Notes under the pieces: model-generated
What the model saw: only the letters and a program-made list of their open reading frames with translations
The model's database searches: none
What the model was told of the DNA's origin: nothing
Made by a program: the position numbers and the translations under genes
Shown: positions 13,401 to 25,759 of the stretch, in pieces
Numbering within the stretch: the stretch's first letter is position 1
How the letters are laid out: the number at the start of each line of letters is the position of its first letter
From: Sesamum alatum
Taxonomy: Eukaryota > Streptophyta > Magnoliopsida > Lamiales > Pedaliaceae
DNA length: 64,000 bases
Assembly (NCBI GenBank): GCA_034509735.1
Contig: JACGWO010000011.1
Span: 13,363,866-13,427,865, forward strand
Direction: 5' to 3'

Positions 13401-13563
13401 TTACAATACATGAAAAGTTACCAATTACATAACAAGTATATTGCACTTATTCTATAATTAATTTGGTTCGATAAAACCTGACTCAAATAAGAATTTTCTT
13501 CCGAAGCTAGCAGCCAGTATAAATCTACAAAACCATGTAGAAAGGCTAAATATGGAAACGTAC
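10416..13563. other. 3.1 kb SCPL intron 2 with repeat remnants
   Basis: No exon is recognisable. It holds a MULE-like left end (12245, GGTTAAATACACTTTGCGCC), an inverted repeat with arms at about 12521-12570 and 12625-12675, and an exact direct repeat of 32 bp with a 60-bp period (12931-12962 and 12991-13022). The rest is AT-rich. Confidence 0.6.
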
Positions 13564-13848
13564 CCATTTCCAATAAAATAGTGGAAAGACCAGGACAACC
13601 TGGTCCACCTGTTATCCAAAGTATGAATGGATCCTCTTCCGGACTGCTCTCAGACTCAAGGAAGAAGTAAAAAAGTTGCACCTCCTCATTTTCACCCACG
13701 CCGATATACCTAATTAATTTTCCAATAATATTATTAAACATTTAAACTATTTAATTACAATATATACATATATATATATTCAAGCAAGAAGGAAATAAAT
13801 AGGATAAAATAACCAAAAGAAGTATCGAAAATTTGGAAATACTTAATT

Positions 13849-13867
13849 AGCTTACCCGGTTTCAAGT
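13849..13867 (-). repeat. Second copy of the SCPL exon 1 / intron 1 splice-donor segment
   Basis: AGCTTACCCGGTTTCAAGT occurs here and at 14474-14492, where it is the true end of exon 1 (minus strand ...GAAACCGG|GTAAGC). The two 19-bp copies are in direct orientation, 625 bp apart, with a MULE MITE between them. Both keep a usable GT donor. Confidence 0.85.
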
Positions 13868-14053
13868 GCCAGTAATTTTAAAAATTTGTTCATTTTGGTT
13901 CTTCTTTTATGCAACAACACATGTGCCGGACATATAACCTTTAAAATTGAGACTTTCAGATGGGATCAAAATTATCAAAATTTTAAATTTACATGATTAA
14001 ATTACGAAAAATCATTTCATTCAAAACTAAAATTGTCAAAATAATACATATAT

Positions 14054-14461
14054 GGGGAAAATAATATTTTTCGTCGTAACTTAGGATCTTTACACTTTTA
14101 GTTCTATTGGTTACGGAATTTTTCATTTTTGATCTTGTAACTTTAAAAAAGTAGCACTTTTTGTCCCATTACACCTTGTATTATATATTTAACAAAAAAG
14201 GCCACGTTGTCGACGAGTCGTTAAGGGTGCGGGACTAAAAGTACTATTTTTTAAAAGTGATGGAACCTAAAGTGATGAGAATTCTTTAACCAATAATTAA
14301 ACCAAAAGTGTAAAGATCGTAACTGCCCACGTGCTGAGCACATAGAATTTTTTGTTAACATATCTAAAGACATGTGTCATAGGACCAAAAATACTACGAA
14401 AAATGAGAATAGTTGTAACAAATGAGCCTCTAATATATGGGACGAAAAGTGATATTTCCCC
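14054..14461. mobile_element. MULE-type MITE (GGGGAAAATAATATTTTTCG family)
   Basis: Terminal inverted repeats start GGGGAAAATAATATTT and end ATATTTCCCC. The flanking 9-mers TACATATAT (14045-14053) and TGTATATGT (14462-14470) agree at 6 of 9 bases. It lies in SCPL intron 1. Related copies are at 14762 and 59133. Confidence 0.65.
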
Positions 14462-14761
14462 TGTATATGTATGAGCTTACCCGGTTTCAAGTTTGTTGGG
14501 AAGTTTATGGGCAAACCAGGCAGACCACATGTTGTGGGAAAACTGTGTTGATAGAGCAAAGAATTGCCAGCAGAAATACTAATAGATTGAGAGAGAACAA
14601 CGCCATTGTAGGTCAATGAAAAGAAAGCGGACTTCAGACTCATTATTTATTGGGAAAATTGCATAATACCCCCGTGTTGATAGAGCAAAGTGTTTCGACC
14701 ACATGTTCACTGTAGCAGCAGTGCTCTCTCAGGTTGTATAGATAAAGTTTAGGGGAAATAA

Positions 14762-15068
14762 TATTTTTAGTCCCATAATTTAGACCCTTTTCACTTTTGA
14801 TACTATTCGTACGGGATTAGCATTTTTGGTCCCATAACTTACAAAAATTAGCTTTTGCGTTAATTTTTTAACGGGGGTTGAGTTTTTACCGTTAAGTTTT
14901 TGAAATTGAAGATAAAATTGGCGTCATTTGTGCGTGAGATGATTTTTGGCGGGAAAATAACTACTATTGAGAGCTAACATAAAAAAATCAAGAAAATTAG
15001 GACAAATAAAGATGATTTTGCAAAAGTGAAAAGCATCTAAATTATGAGACCAGAAATGCTATTTCCCC
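14762..15068. mobile_element. MULE-type MITE upstream of SCPL
   Basis: It runs from GGGGAAATAATATTTTTAG to GCTATTTCCCC, with near-identical 9-bp flanks TAAAGTTTA (14753-14761) and TAAAGTTGA (15069-15077). Nine-bp duplications are the MULE hallmark. It sits 156 bp upstream of the SCPL start codon. Confidence 0.8.
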
Positions 15069-15257
15069 TAAAGTTGAAGAACGTGTATGTATATATAGGA
15101 ACAAGTAAAAAAAATAATAAAAATTACAATAAAAAATTCCGATAATGAATCCAAGCACTGCAATGTTGTGGTAGCATTGATTTGAGAAGACCTTAACGAA
15201 ATCAGATCCACAACTTTTTTTTTTCATGGGCTGCATTTATTTATCATTTATTTTCGC

Positions 15258-15500
15258 CACTACAAGAAATATAAAATAATCAATTATCATGATTAATAAT
15301 AAATAGTTGTAGTAAATTATCATTGACCATAACCATGCTTGGTCGTGGTTTTTTTGAGAATGGCCAAAACATAATGCTTTCAGCATAACTCTTAGATGTG
15401 CCAAATAATTTTTTTATGGTGGAAAAATTAATTTTTTTCATCGATTTTATTTAACCGTGGTTAATAATAATTATTTATCATAATTTTTTAATCATAACTA
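15258..15500. mobile_element. CACTA-type MITE, right end unclear
   Basis: It begins CACTACAAGAAATATAAAAT, a classic plant CACTA end. Its internal TTTCATCGATTTTATTTAACC resembles sequence near 35360, before another CACTA-type end. No clear right terminus was found. Confidence 0.5.
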
Positions 15501-15621
15501 TTAATATATATGTAGCCAATAGTAATTTATTTATTTTTTAGGTAAAATGCTTTTTTGGTCCCGTAAGATTAGGGCATTATTTGTTTTGGTACCACAACTT
15601 AGGTAGGTGGTTGTTCTAGTT

Positions 15622-18600
15622 CTATAAAACAGGTTTTTCAACTTTTTTGGTTGGAATGGCTGTTCTAGTCCCATTACTTGAACTTTCAACCTTTCCCTTT
15701 CCTTTTCCTTTTTTGCTTTTTTCATCCCAATGACGTGGTATGCGAGCATTTGTAATTCCTCTTGACTTGACAAAAAGAGGATCACGAACTTCTGCTAACA
15801 TATTCCTTGCCTCCTTGTAGAGATGGCAATTTCAACCCGAACCCGGGAAATCCGCACCGAACCCGCCCCGTATGGGGCGGGTTCGGGACCCAATTTTTCG
15901 GGGTCGGGGCGAGTTTTGGGCATAAAAATCTTGCCCTGGCCGGGTTCGGGGCGGGGTACGGGTCCTGTCCAAAACCCGCCGCGACCCCGACCCGGCCCCG
16001 CCCCGAGCCCGCCCCGAACTGCCTCTTTTTTATTATATATTATTAATATATATTATAAATAATAAATTATAGTATTATATTTAAATTCTAAATAAGTTTT
16101 CCATGTACCCTCTATATAAAAAATAAAAGAAATAAAAAATTAGTTGATAAGAAATTTAATGATTATTTTAAATTTTAAATTGAAAACTATATAGTCTATA
16201 TTAAGTTATTTAAATCTAAATTGATATTATTTATTAAAAAATAAAATATTAGTTTAATGTATTCTTTGTATAATATAATTCATTGTAAATCGTAAAATGA
16301 TATTACTTGAAAAGAAGATTAATAATTTAGATAAACATATTATTTGTCTTATACAATTCGTTTTAGATATATATTATTATATAGTGAGATCAAAAAGTTT
16401 AATTAACAATTATGATATCTTAAAATCCAACCACCCGATTCATACCAAATTTTAATATATATAAGTTTGTGTCCATTAGATCATATTGGAGGGTACGATT
16501 TAAAATCACATGGTCTGATTCATCAACGATACACCGTCTTAAATGATTACTCTTTTGTTCCGAGTATGATATCTCAACATCCGTAATAAGTCTAAAACTT
16601 TACCAAATGTATTTTTCTGTAAGTTTGATCATATCTAACGGTTTGATTTGAATTTTAACGGTCCGATTAACCCATGTTGTTCAACAATATAAGATAATAG
16701 TTACATCAATGTAATACTAACATTTATAAATATACAAATTTATTGCATATTGTGAACATATACCAATCTCAACTATAAATACTTTTATATATTTCAATTG
16801 CATTATTCCAGAAAATGGATATTTTCTACAATATTATATTGTTCAATATGATTTTTTTTATTTTTTAGTATATTTTATTAATTCTATTACTACTAAACTA
16901 ATTAGTAGTTTATATTTATAACAAAAATTAAAATATTATATAATATATTTAATATTTTGATAATTAATATAATAATATTTAATATTAAAAATTATAATAT
17001 ATTTTTAGGGATGTTATGCATGAAAGTATGTTTTAATTTCTTGTGTTTAAGAAATGAAAAAATGAGCACAAAAAATATTAATAAATTCATGGCGGGTTGG
17101 GGCGGGGCGCAACGGGGCCGGGGTCGGGGTTTGATCTTGGCGAGGCGGGGCGGGGCGGGGGGGGGTATGGGGCCTAACAAATTTAACCGGGGCGGGTCTC
17201 GGGTCCCGGCGGACCCGTACCAGACCCGTACCAGACCCGCCCCATTGCCATCCCTACCTCCTTGTGACCTTTGCATCTATAGTAATCTCATAAAACGACC
17301 TCATTGAGTGATTAGCAAACACCATTTCAGAAACATGGTCGTTTCCACTTTGAGTTTGACTTCCACTTTCGATATCCGACACCCTATTTCTTATATCTTT
17401 TGTCCATCCCTTATTTATAAATTGCTCCGGTATCGAATGCACTTTAGCATGGCTTAAAACTTTCAATGCATGCTTGCACAATATGCCCATGGACTCAAAT
17501 TTACGACAACTGCACCTTACTTCTTTTTTTTGCTTATCAAACAACACATTTCTAATCCTTGAGTGTTGACTATGAGATTTCAATTTACACTGAACTAGAA
17601 AAATGGCCAACAAATGAAGAGTCTTCAAAAAACTCAATGCTCAAAGATTCAACTAGCTCCAATTCAAACAATTTATATATATTCATGGTATACACGTCAG
17701 CAGCATGTTTCAACAGTGCATTGTTTTTCAGAATTATTGAGGGCTTCCCACGGCGACAAAGGGTGTCCTCAATTTTTTCATTGGCACGCCAAGTTTTTTG
17801 AATTTTTTCATAATTAAGGACAAAATCAAACAAAGTAGTTGTCCTATCACCCACATTTTTCAAAACTGCATTTGTAGCTTCACTTCTCGATGTGGCCAAC
17901 AATCCAGCACTAAATTTGTGATTACTGAAAGCCGTTGCCCATTTGTGTCGTAGCTTATACATGCTGCTCAACCATTTGTGACCACTAAGATTATAAGTCT
18001 CAATCATATGCTTCCATGTCACCTCAAATTCTTCTTCAGAGTCACAATATGTCATGCATTTATTCCACATATGCTCGAATTTTGAGTCACAATTCAAATG
18101 ATCAGAATACGAAGGAGCATTTTGGTTTATATGTCACTGACACAACCGATGATGTGAACATGAAAATACAGATTCAATTGCATTCATCATAGCTTGGCAT
18201 TGATCAGAAAAAATTGTTTCAGGCTGTTTACCACCCATAGATTCAAGAAATATTCTAAACAACCATTCAAAAGAGCCTTCAGTTTCATCTGACATGAAAG
18301 CCAATCCGAACATCACATTTTGTTTGTGGATTTATACCCACAAAAGGAGCACATATCAAGTTGTATCTATTTGTTTTGTAAGTAGTATCAACTGAAAGCA
18401 CATCACCAAAATACTCATAGTCAATCCTACATCGATAATCCCTAAAGAAGAAGTTCATCACCTATCATCATCCAATTGCACATCCCAATAAAAATAGGGC
18501 TCATTATTCGACTTACTCAGAAAATGTTTGATTAACTCAGAAGCATCTCCATTTTCAACTTTTGTGTGCTTTCTTAATCTTCTAAGGTAATCATATGCAT

Positions 18601-19246
18601 CCTTTCTAATAAATTCTAAATTTTCAGCCCCATGTGCTTCTTCTTGCATGAAAGAGAAGGCATTAGCCACAGATATTCTTGCATTCATCATTGCTTTCAA
18701 AGTTTCTTTTTGAGCATGTGCAATATTACGTGATGATCTTAGCAAAAAAATTTGATCTTTTGCAACCATTTCATGATTGTGTTCCATCACAAATCTAATT
18801 ACCCTCCACTCTCCCCCCTTTTCTCGTCCAACTCTAGGTCTTGCTTTGCATTTAGTTCTAGTATTCGATTTTTGATAGACTAGTATTCTATCACTAAAAC
18901 GTCTTCTATCTTTAACACCTTCACAAGAGCATTCAAATTCTTTAGCTTGGAGTTCATTGCTATGAGCGAAATAACGTTGGTCTCCCTTTTTTACGCTGAA
19001 ACCTTTGGAACGTGCATAATTACAATATAACAAATATGCATCTTCCACACTTTTCATAACTTGGCCCACTGCCAATCGACTTTCAAGTTCATCTGCGATT
19101 GAGCTTAAATCTTGTACCTCTTCATGGTTTGGCGAATATGAATTGGTGAAGGTTGCTTGCTCTCCACATAAATTCGTTGTTTCAACCTCATCATTACAGC
19201 TTTCCTGAGATAGTATAAGTGAATTTTTTTTCCATTTGACGTACAA
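15622..19246 (-). pseudogene. FAR1/FRS-type MULE-transposase-derived gene, split and frameshifted
   Basis: The N-terminal part (19246-18458) holds a FAR1 DNA-binding domain: AYLLYCNYARSKGFSVKKG, then zinc-binding CSC, KCKAR and EHNHEM. A MULE transposase core follows in several frames, with catalytic Asp in SVDTTYK (about 18380), Asp in FSDQCQAM (about 18205) and Glu in RSEATNAVL (about 17880). A SWIM zinc finger, CSCRKFESMGILCKH, is at about 17500. The family tail (EVRDPLFVKSRGITNARIP, stop at 15622) lies beyond a hAT element inserted at 15818-17256. Plant FAR1-family proteins are transcription factors descended from transposases. Frame changes near 18458, 18316, 18100 and 17600 make this copy a pseudogene. 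It could be a decayed FAR1-type MULE rather than a host gene. Confidence 0.88.
15818..17256. mobile_element. Non-autonomous hAT element with GC-rich ends
   Basis: It starts TAGAGATGGCAATTTCAACC and ends CCATTGCCATCCCTA. The 8-bp flank CCTCCTTG is identical at 15810-15817 and 17257-17264, the hAT signature. About 200 bp at each end are rich in CGGGTTCGGG-type words and the centre is AT-rich. It has no transposase and lies inside the FAR1-type coding sequence. Confidence 0.92.
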
Positions 19247-21059
19247 TTTACCTACACATAGAAAATAATATAATAATGAATTTTCAACTTAATAATAAGC
19301 CAAATGGTCACCCATACTTTATTTAATCATATTAAATAATAATATTAAGATTATATTATATAATATTATATATATATTATAGATATATATGTGCTTCTGT
19401 TTCTCAAAGGGGTTAACAACGGCTTTGTTTGCCTCTGATGTTTCAGAAACAAACAAAGCCTCTGTTACTAGAGGCGCAACAAAATCGGAACAGAGTTGCA
19501 AATAATATTTCAATTTTTGTTTATATTAGAATCAACGCTCGGAATCGAAACACAATATAATATTTCAATTTTTGTCTATATTAGTTAATATTTATTTCAA
19601 TAAAATCGGATTTTCACCCAACTCATACACTAACATTTTGAAAAATACCTCTGAACAATAGAGCTTCCGTCGGTGAAGATTCTATGTCGGCCGCCGGCGA
19701 TTTTCTGGCAAGAAGAAAAAGATTTGTGATGGGTGAGTTTATGGTAAATAAACAAAGTGAAAAGTAAAATAGGTAAATCCTAGGTTAAATTTGTAAAAGA
19801 GATAGGTGAAAAATGAGGTAAAAAAATTAAATGTTATGTATAAACAAAAAATCAAAACTAGTGGGGCCCACTGCCATGTGGCAGCAGGCCATGGAGCTGG
19901 GGGCGCACGGTCGGTCGACATCGACCTAGCCCATAAAGGAAAGCTATTTCAGCTTCGGTAAACAAACTTCTCTTTTTTATTATTGTCATTTGTCAAATTT
20001 AGCAAATCGAGTCAAAGGACTGTTTTTGTTTGTGTAAGACTACAGTAATGTTAGGTGGCTATCACGTGATGTGTTTATTAGTGTCCATTTTATTGCGAAA
20101 TAATTATATTTATATTCTGTCATTTATGATCTGTTTACACAAGTCATTCAGATATTTTTAGATAGTTAAACATTTAGTTATCAAAAACGTCAATTTTATT
20201 TATACAAACAATCCGTGCTTTTAAAAAACTATACATACACCCTTCAACAAACTACTTCTGTTTTTTTTTTTGCTATCATGGGCAATTTGTGTAATTATGC
20301 AAAAGATAATGATGATCTGTATAGACAGACAATAAATTAAGAGTGTAAATATAGTTATCCCTTTTATTTTTGGGGTGGGTGTTCAGATTGGATTAATTAC
20401 ATTGCCACCAGATCCGAAAGGGTTCTGATAAATTGGTTGGATTTTTTTCTATATTTTTTTTAGTTTAAATAGGGCTTGTTATCGGGAAAAAAAAGTACTC
20501 AATCGGATTAATTGTAGCTTTTGAACCAATTTTTTGTAGTGTTTTTCAAAGGAAATGTGTCGTCAATGAACTAAATTCACCCACTATATATATTATTGTA
20601 ATATGTGGATTACAATGAATTTTCTTAAAGTTTGACACAATTATAAATATTGTATCATTGTTTGAAAAATTACTAAAACCCTCTATCATACCCCATATCT
20701 ATTATATTAAATACTAATCTTTAACAAATTAATCTATTATTATCCATAAAATTTATTCTTCTTCATTTATTTTTTGGTTAAGGTTTTTTTTACGAATATT
20801 TATTTGAGTTAATTTCGGATAAAGAACAAAATGTATGATACTTGATTTGTAAATCTTAGAATGTCTCAAATTGCCTATGAAATAAATTATTGGTATAATT
20901 CAAATATACCAAAATTTTAAAAGAATTGAACTTCATAGTGTTTTAGGGATTAAATCATATATATTTAAAAATTATGGGATTAAATTGTAAATTTTATGAA
21001 TTTATTAGAAACAAATAAAAGAAACAAGATGACAAAAATGAAAAATTTATTTATTAAAT
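19247..21059. other. AT-rich region without a gene
   Basis: 19670-19735 (GCCGCCGGCGATTTTCTGG) may be a 5' leader of the FAR1-type gene. A 25-bp near-identical direct repeat (AATATTTCAATTTTTGT) occurs at about 19504 and 19559. Nothing else was supported up to the palindrome. Confidence 0.5.
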
Positions 21060-22345
21060 ATAAAAAAAGATAAAAATTTTAAAATTGGTCTTATTCTACA
21101 CTAATTTTAAATTTGGGCTAAAACGGGGTTACAACACCCGTCTTTAGAAAAGACGGGTGTTGTAAACCCGTCTCATGGGTGTGTGTCAGGCATTGATTTT
21201 TATTTTTACTTTTTATTTTTTGTTTTAAATTAATTATGTATTAAATATTAATTAAAATCTTAAATAATAATTAAGTTTAATTTTATAATTAAAATTAAAA
21301 TTAATTAATTATTATTTTAAAATTTTAAATTATTATTCATAATATGTTAATTATTTTTCCTAAATAAATATAATTAAATTTTGAATAATTAATAAATATA
21401 TTTATTAATTAAATATGACTTATAATATTATATTGTATAAAAAATAAAAAAATATTATAAATTAGTGATGATTATAAATTATAATAGTGACCACCAGTCT
21501 CATATGTATGTCGTTAGTATTGGTGTCGAGATCTTTTTTTTTTCATCAATCAGTTCTGTTGGCTCATTTATTTTTTAAACCACAATTAACAACTATATTA
21601 TCTCATTTTTAATTAGTTGTCGAGGTCTTTTTGTTTTCTTAAAAATTTGATAAACATAGTTGTTAATCAACATAGTTTAAATTTGATTATTAAATTTGAT
21701 AATGTTTGACACAATATTATCAAATTTGATAATCAAATTTAAACTATGTTGATTAACAATTATGTTTATCAATTTTTTAAGAAAATAAAAAGACCTTGAC
21801 AACTAATTAAAAATGAGATAATATAGTTATTAATTGTATTTTAAAAAATAAATGAACCAACAGAACCGATTGATGAAAAAAAAAGACCTCGACACCAATA
21901 CCAACGACATACATATGAGACTGGTGGTCACTAATATAATTTATAATTATCACTAATTTATAATATTTTTTATTTTTTACAAAATATAATATTATAAGTT
22001 ATATTTAATTAATAAATATATTTATTAATTATTTAAAACTTAATTATATTTATTTAGAAAAAATAATTAACATATTATGAATAATAATTTAAAATTTTAA
22101 AATAATAATTAATTAATATTAATTTTAATTATATAATTAAATTTAATTATTATTTAAGATTTTAATTAATACTTAATACATAATTAATTTAAAACAAAAA
22201 TAAAAGAAAAGCAAAAAAATAAAAAATAAAAATCAATGGGGTGTGTCAGGCTCGCCTGACACACACCCATGAGACGGGTCGTTTTAGCCCAAATTTGAAA
22301 TTGATGTAGAATAACATCAATTTTAAAATTTTTAATTTTTTTTAT
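21060..22345. repeat. 1.3 kb near-perfect palindrome (foldback element)
   Basis: The left arm (about 21060-21703) and right arm (about 21716-22345) are near-complete inverse copies around a loop of about 12 bp (GTTTGACACAAT). Outer segments GATAAAAATTTTAAAATTGG and GGGCTAAAAC recur in both. Each arm holds its own extra GC-rich hairpin: ACACCCGTCTTTAGAAAAG and its inverse at 21131-21168 on the left, and GTGTGTCAGGC with GCCTGACACAC at 22241-22264 on the right. No coding function was seen. A transcript would fold into a very long double-stranded RNA. Confidence 0.9.
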
Positions 22346-22346
22346 A

Positions 22347-22627
22347 TCTATACTATTATAAAAGAAAACCTTTTAGCGTACCAATTTTTGAAAGCCCAGA
22401 TTTACCCTTCAATTTTTTTCTTTTCTTAAAAAAATTATTGGTTAAAAAAGTAATTTTATTGTTTTTTCCTCTCAACCCACTACTCCACATTTCTCTCACC
22501 TCACTCCATGTTCCCTTCTTCTTACCAACTTTTGTGTTTTTCTCATTTCTTCATAATATCTTTTTTCTTTTCATCTCATACAATTCTTTTGTATATGCGC
22601 GCGAGGACCGCGTGCGGCAACGACTAG
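22347..22627 (+). mobile_element. Small non-autonomous Helitron
   Basis: It begins TCTATACTATTATAAAAG after an A and ends ACGACTAG before a T, the A|T insertion and CTRR rule of Helitrons. A GC-rich hairpin (GCGCGAGGACCGCGT) sits about a dozen bases before the end. It has no target duplication and is 281 bp long. Confidence 0.75.
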
Positions 22628-23256
22628 TTTAATAAATAAATTTGCCGACAAAAATATGGGCCGGCCGCACGTGGGCTGCCAACAACTTTGCTACTACTTA
22701 TGGCAAGTGTTTGCATGGCCGACGCTTTTCTATAAATGTACTAGCATGTGAGCAAATTTAATTTAATTATAATTAAAATTATATCTTACAAAATTTTGGA
22801 AGGTTTGCCTCGGCCACAAGATTTTAATTTGTGAATTAATTCGTATATTTATATTATTTGAAGATTAAATGTAATTTTTATTATTCAATTTCATATTTAA
22901 TCGAAAAAAATTTAAAAATTGATTTATTTGTAAACTAGTAATTGACTAGTTATTGTATTTGAATTAAGGGTGTTATAATCAATTAATTAAATACTTATTA
23001 CTTAATAACTAATGAATGGATTAGACCATTTTCTACCTTCTTTAGTTGCTAGGTTGATTAAATTATTTCATTTGTTTATTAGTTAATTATTTAGTTTAAA
23101 TCAATTATGTTATAATTAATCTATTGAAATGTCTGATTTAACTTTGATTAGATAGACATATATAGTTAATAAATTAGTTGAATTAATTTATTCAGTTAAC
23201 TCACTTGTAATTTATGACTTAATTTATTTTCAAATAATACTTATAAATAATTGATG
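22628..23256. other. AT-rich spacer, nothing recognised
   Basis: A GC-richer stretch around 22655-22730 (GGCCGGCCGCACGTGGGCTG) stands out, but no gene or repeat end was found. Confidence 0.4.
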
Positions 23257-25006
23257 TAGACAAACGTCCCACATCGATTGCACACGAAGAGTTTGAGTGG
23301 TTTATAAGCCTCAATGCTTCCTCTCCCTAGTAAGATGCCTTTTCAGAACAATTTTGACAATACCTCGCGCACCGATCAAGTCACAAGTCGCATCAATAAT
23401 AAAAAGTATTTACCAATTAAATTAATTAGCCCGTTTCGTGTGCTAATCAGTCAACCAAAAGAAAAGAAAAAAGATGATCTTATCCCTATTATATTTTTGT
23501 AATTGACAGGACGATTCAAATTGATAAGTCAACAAAAGATTAATCATTACTTTGTTGAAGTGATACTAATGTGACTGGTTGTTCACATTGAGACAAATAT
23601 TAATGAATATTATTGGTAATATTTGTCTAATTAAAATGGTACAATTATTTAGAAAGAGGTGATATCAAACTAAAATGATGCATATAATTTGTTTAATTAT
23701 ATGCGTCGATTATTTTCAAGTCATCTCATGAGCTTATGATAGTATTAGACAAGATTATGCATATAATTTGTTTAATTTATCCGAGCATATAAATTATGTA
23801 AATGAGGACATTGTTATCATGTGATCGCACGAGGCTTGGCAAAATACTTTTGTAGCATGGGTTTTGTGGAGATATTCATTGGAATGTAGTTATGCAATGG
23901 AGAAACGGACAAGCTTACACAAGGTCTATTAGATCCGACATTCAGTTCGATTTGATGAGTGCTATTTAAATTTAGTATTTGCAAAATTGGAGGGATATTA
24001 TATGTTGTGGTACGTGACTATATATACGTATAAAATTGGTCCTTTCCTTCAAAGTACTTGAGTAAAATATTTTTTGAAATTGTTCATGATAAACGAAAAT
24101 AAATATGATATTCAATCATTTGTTTAGTTTGAATGGGCTTCATAACTTAAGGAGTTAAGTGGTACAATGTGGTATTATATTGGTCATTGGTGTATTCTAG
24201 TATTTGTAATTATGAACTTACGTTGGGGGCCACCTTTAGAGTCCATATGAGTATCCGAGAGGTGTAATTTATCTTGATACTGTTTAATTAGTCGTAATAT
24301 GCAATATGCATGTGATCTTTAAATGGTCTATTTTCTATATGATTGTTTGACTACTTTATGAATTTGTCCAAGCGATTCTTGATAAGCGTTAATGGGCCCA
24401 GAGCTGAATAGTTAGGGTAGTATTGGCTGCCAGCAGATGTTTCGTCATTCAGATCCCACTTGGGTGTTCTTTCATGGGTAGACTGGTGGTTGTCTGCAAG
24501 TAATTGGCTCTGCCTTGTACCTAGGCATGGTTAGTTCAATGCGATTATAGGTCCCTACCTAATATGGCCACTGCATGGAGGATAATGTTGTAAACGCTCT
24601 TTCGGGAGGCATAATGTGGTGATCATGTGATTTAGTCATTGCCTAATATGGTCTTCACAGGCTTGATTGATATTGTTGCCAGTCACTATGATGTGTTTAA
24701 CTATTTTGCCAGACTCTTCTATTATTGACATTTTCTTCCACGTGCATCCACTCATGGCATCACTAAGCTTTTGCTTACATATTTCGAATTTATTTCCCCA
24801 GATACAGATGATAACATGCACAAGTCAAGGTCTAGCTGGTCTAGGAAAGAAATCTATGTGGTGGGGCAAAAGGTCGAATTGTTAGGACATGCGATTGGTT
24901 TGGCCGTTAGATTATTATTTTTGGTGAATATATTGTTTTTACAATTTTTGTTAGGTCAAATCCCGAAGATAGGCCTAAGGAAGGGACCTACATTCGGGGC
25001 ATGACA
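23257..25006. repeat. Possible solo LTR or retrotransposon remnant
   Basis: The start TGTAGACAAACGTCCCACAT followed by GAGTTTGAGTGGTTTATAAG resembles plant LTR beginnings. The end CGGGGCATGACA near 24995-25006 resembles chromovirus LTR ends. No matching second LTR, primer site or target duplication was found. Confidence 0.3.
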
Positions 25007-25457
25007 CTCTTGATTTAATGACTGTCCAACAACTAGCTCAATTTATTAGTTCTCTGTTAGGTTTTTATCCATTTTTTGTGGGTTTATTGATCAAAATGTT
25101 CTTGTAGACTACGAATTATAGTTTTCTTGTTTTAAAAATTTTATGAAATTCTTTTATGGATCAAGTTGATATTTTTTTAAAAAATTTCATCCACCTCGTT
25201 CGTTTTTTTTTTTTATATATTCTTTTTAAAAGAAAGAATAAATACAGTAAGGATAAAATTGACAACTTAAGACCTACATGCAAGGATTACCTAATTTCAT
25301 CATATATTAGGAGGGGTATTGATGACTCCCCAAATAACGAAAGAATATTCGTAATTATGCCAAATTTCTGTAAGATTGGTTATAATTTACCATATTAAAA
25401 TTGAGGAGTGTACGTAGCCACTTAACGCGCATCATGTGTATGAACCAAATCAATTTT
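25007..25457. other. AT-rich spacer, nothing recognised
   Basis: No conserved coding or repeat structure was seen between the LTR-like block and the MULE-like element at 25458. Confidence 0.4.
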
Positions 25458-25759
25458 GGATTAAATGCAATTTACCTCCATGTGTTAAGGAAAATAAGCA
25501 ATTTATCCCCCTGTGAAAAATAAATAGCAATTTTCCCCCCTATGTTATAAAAAATAGAGCAAAATACCCCTGACGCGTTTCATGAAAAACACACACCTTT
25601 TTTTATTCTTTTTTAATTTTTTTAATTAAAAGATTTATAATAATATTCATATTCTTACTTAATAACCGTTGGATCTTGATCGATCTTATAAGGTCCATAT
25701 TTAACTTATAAATTAACAGCGTAGATTTTGTCTAATCAAAATCAACATATTAAATTAAA

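Larger units (their letters stand above)
5891..14606 (-). pseudogene. Serine carboxypeptidase-like (SCPL acyltransferase-type) gene, incomplete
   Basis: Thirteen exons can be placed from splice sites and protein similarity: 14606-14481, 13709-13564, 10415-10339, 9244-9122, 9023-8921, 8743-8706, 8584-8483, 8337-8251, 6820-6659, 6569-6498, 6419-6268, 6164-6051, 5945-5891. Exon 1 gives a signal peptide (MALFSLNLLVFLLAIL). Later exons hold the oxyanion-hole motif GGPGCPG, the nucleophile Ser in GESYAG (exon 5), GYGLGNP (exon 7) and the catalytic Asp in SGDHDM (exons 11/12). Phases agree from exon 2 to 13 with no stop. Exon 1 needs two frame changes before the LETG end, and the catalytic-His exon is absent. 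Clade-I SCPL proteins are vacuolar acyltransferases using glucose esters; the substrate here cannot be told. Several transposons lie in its introns. Confidence 0.93.

Noticed and set aside
15807..16062. Gly/Pro-rich open frames at the hAT left end
   Set aside because: They lie in the GC-rich terminal repeat of the hAT element and are mirrored at its other end.
21060..22345. MicroRNA gene
   Set aside because: The fold is far too long and perfect, no known miRNA sequence was recognised, and it fits a foldback element better.
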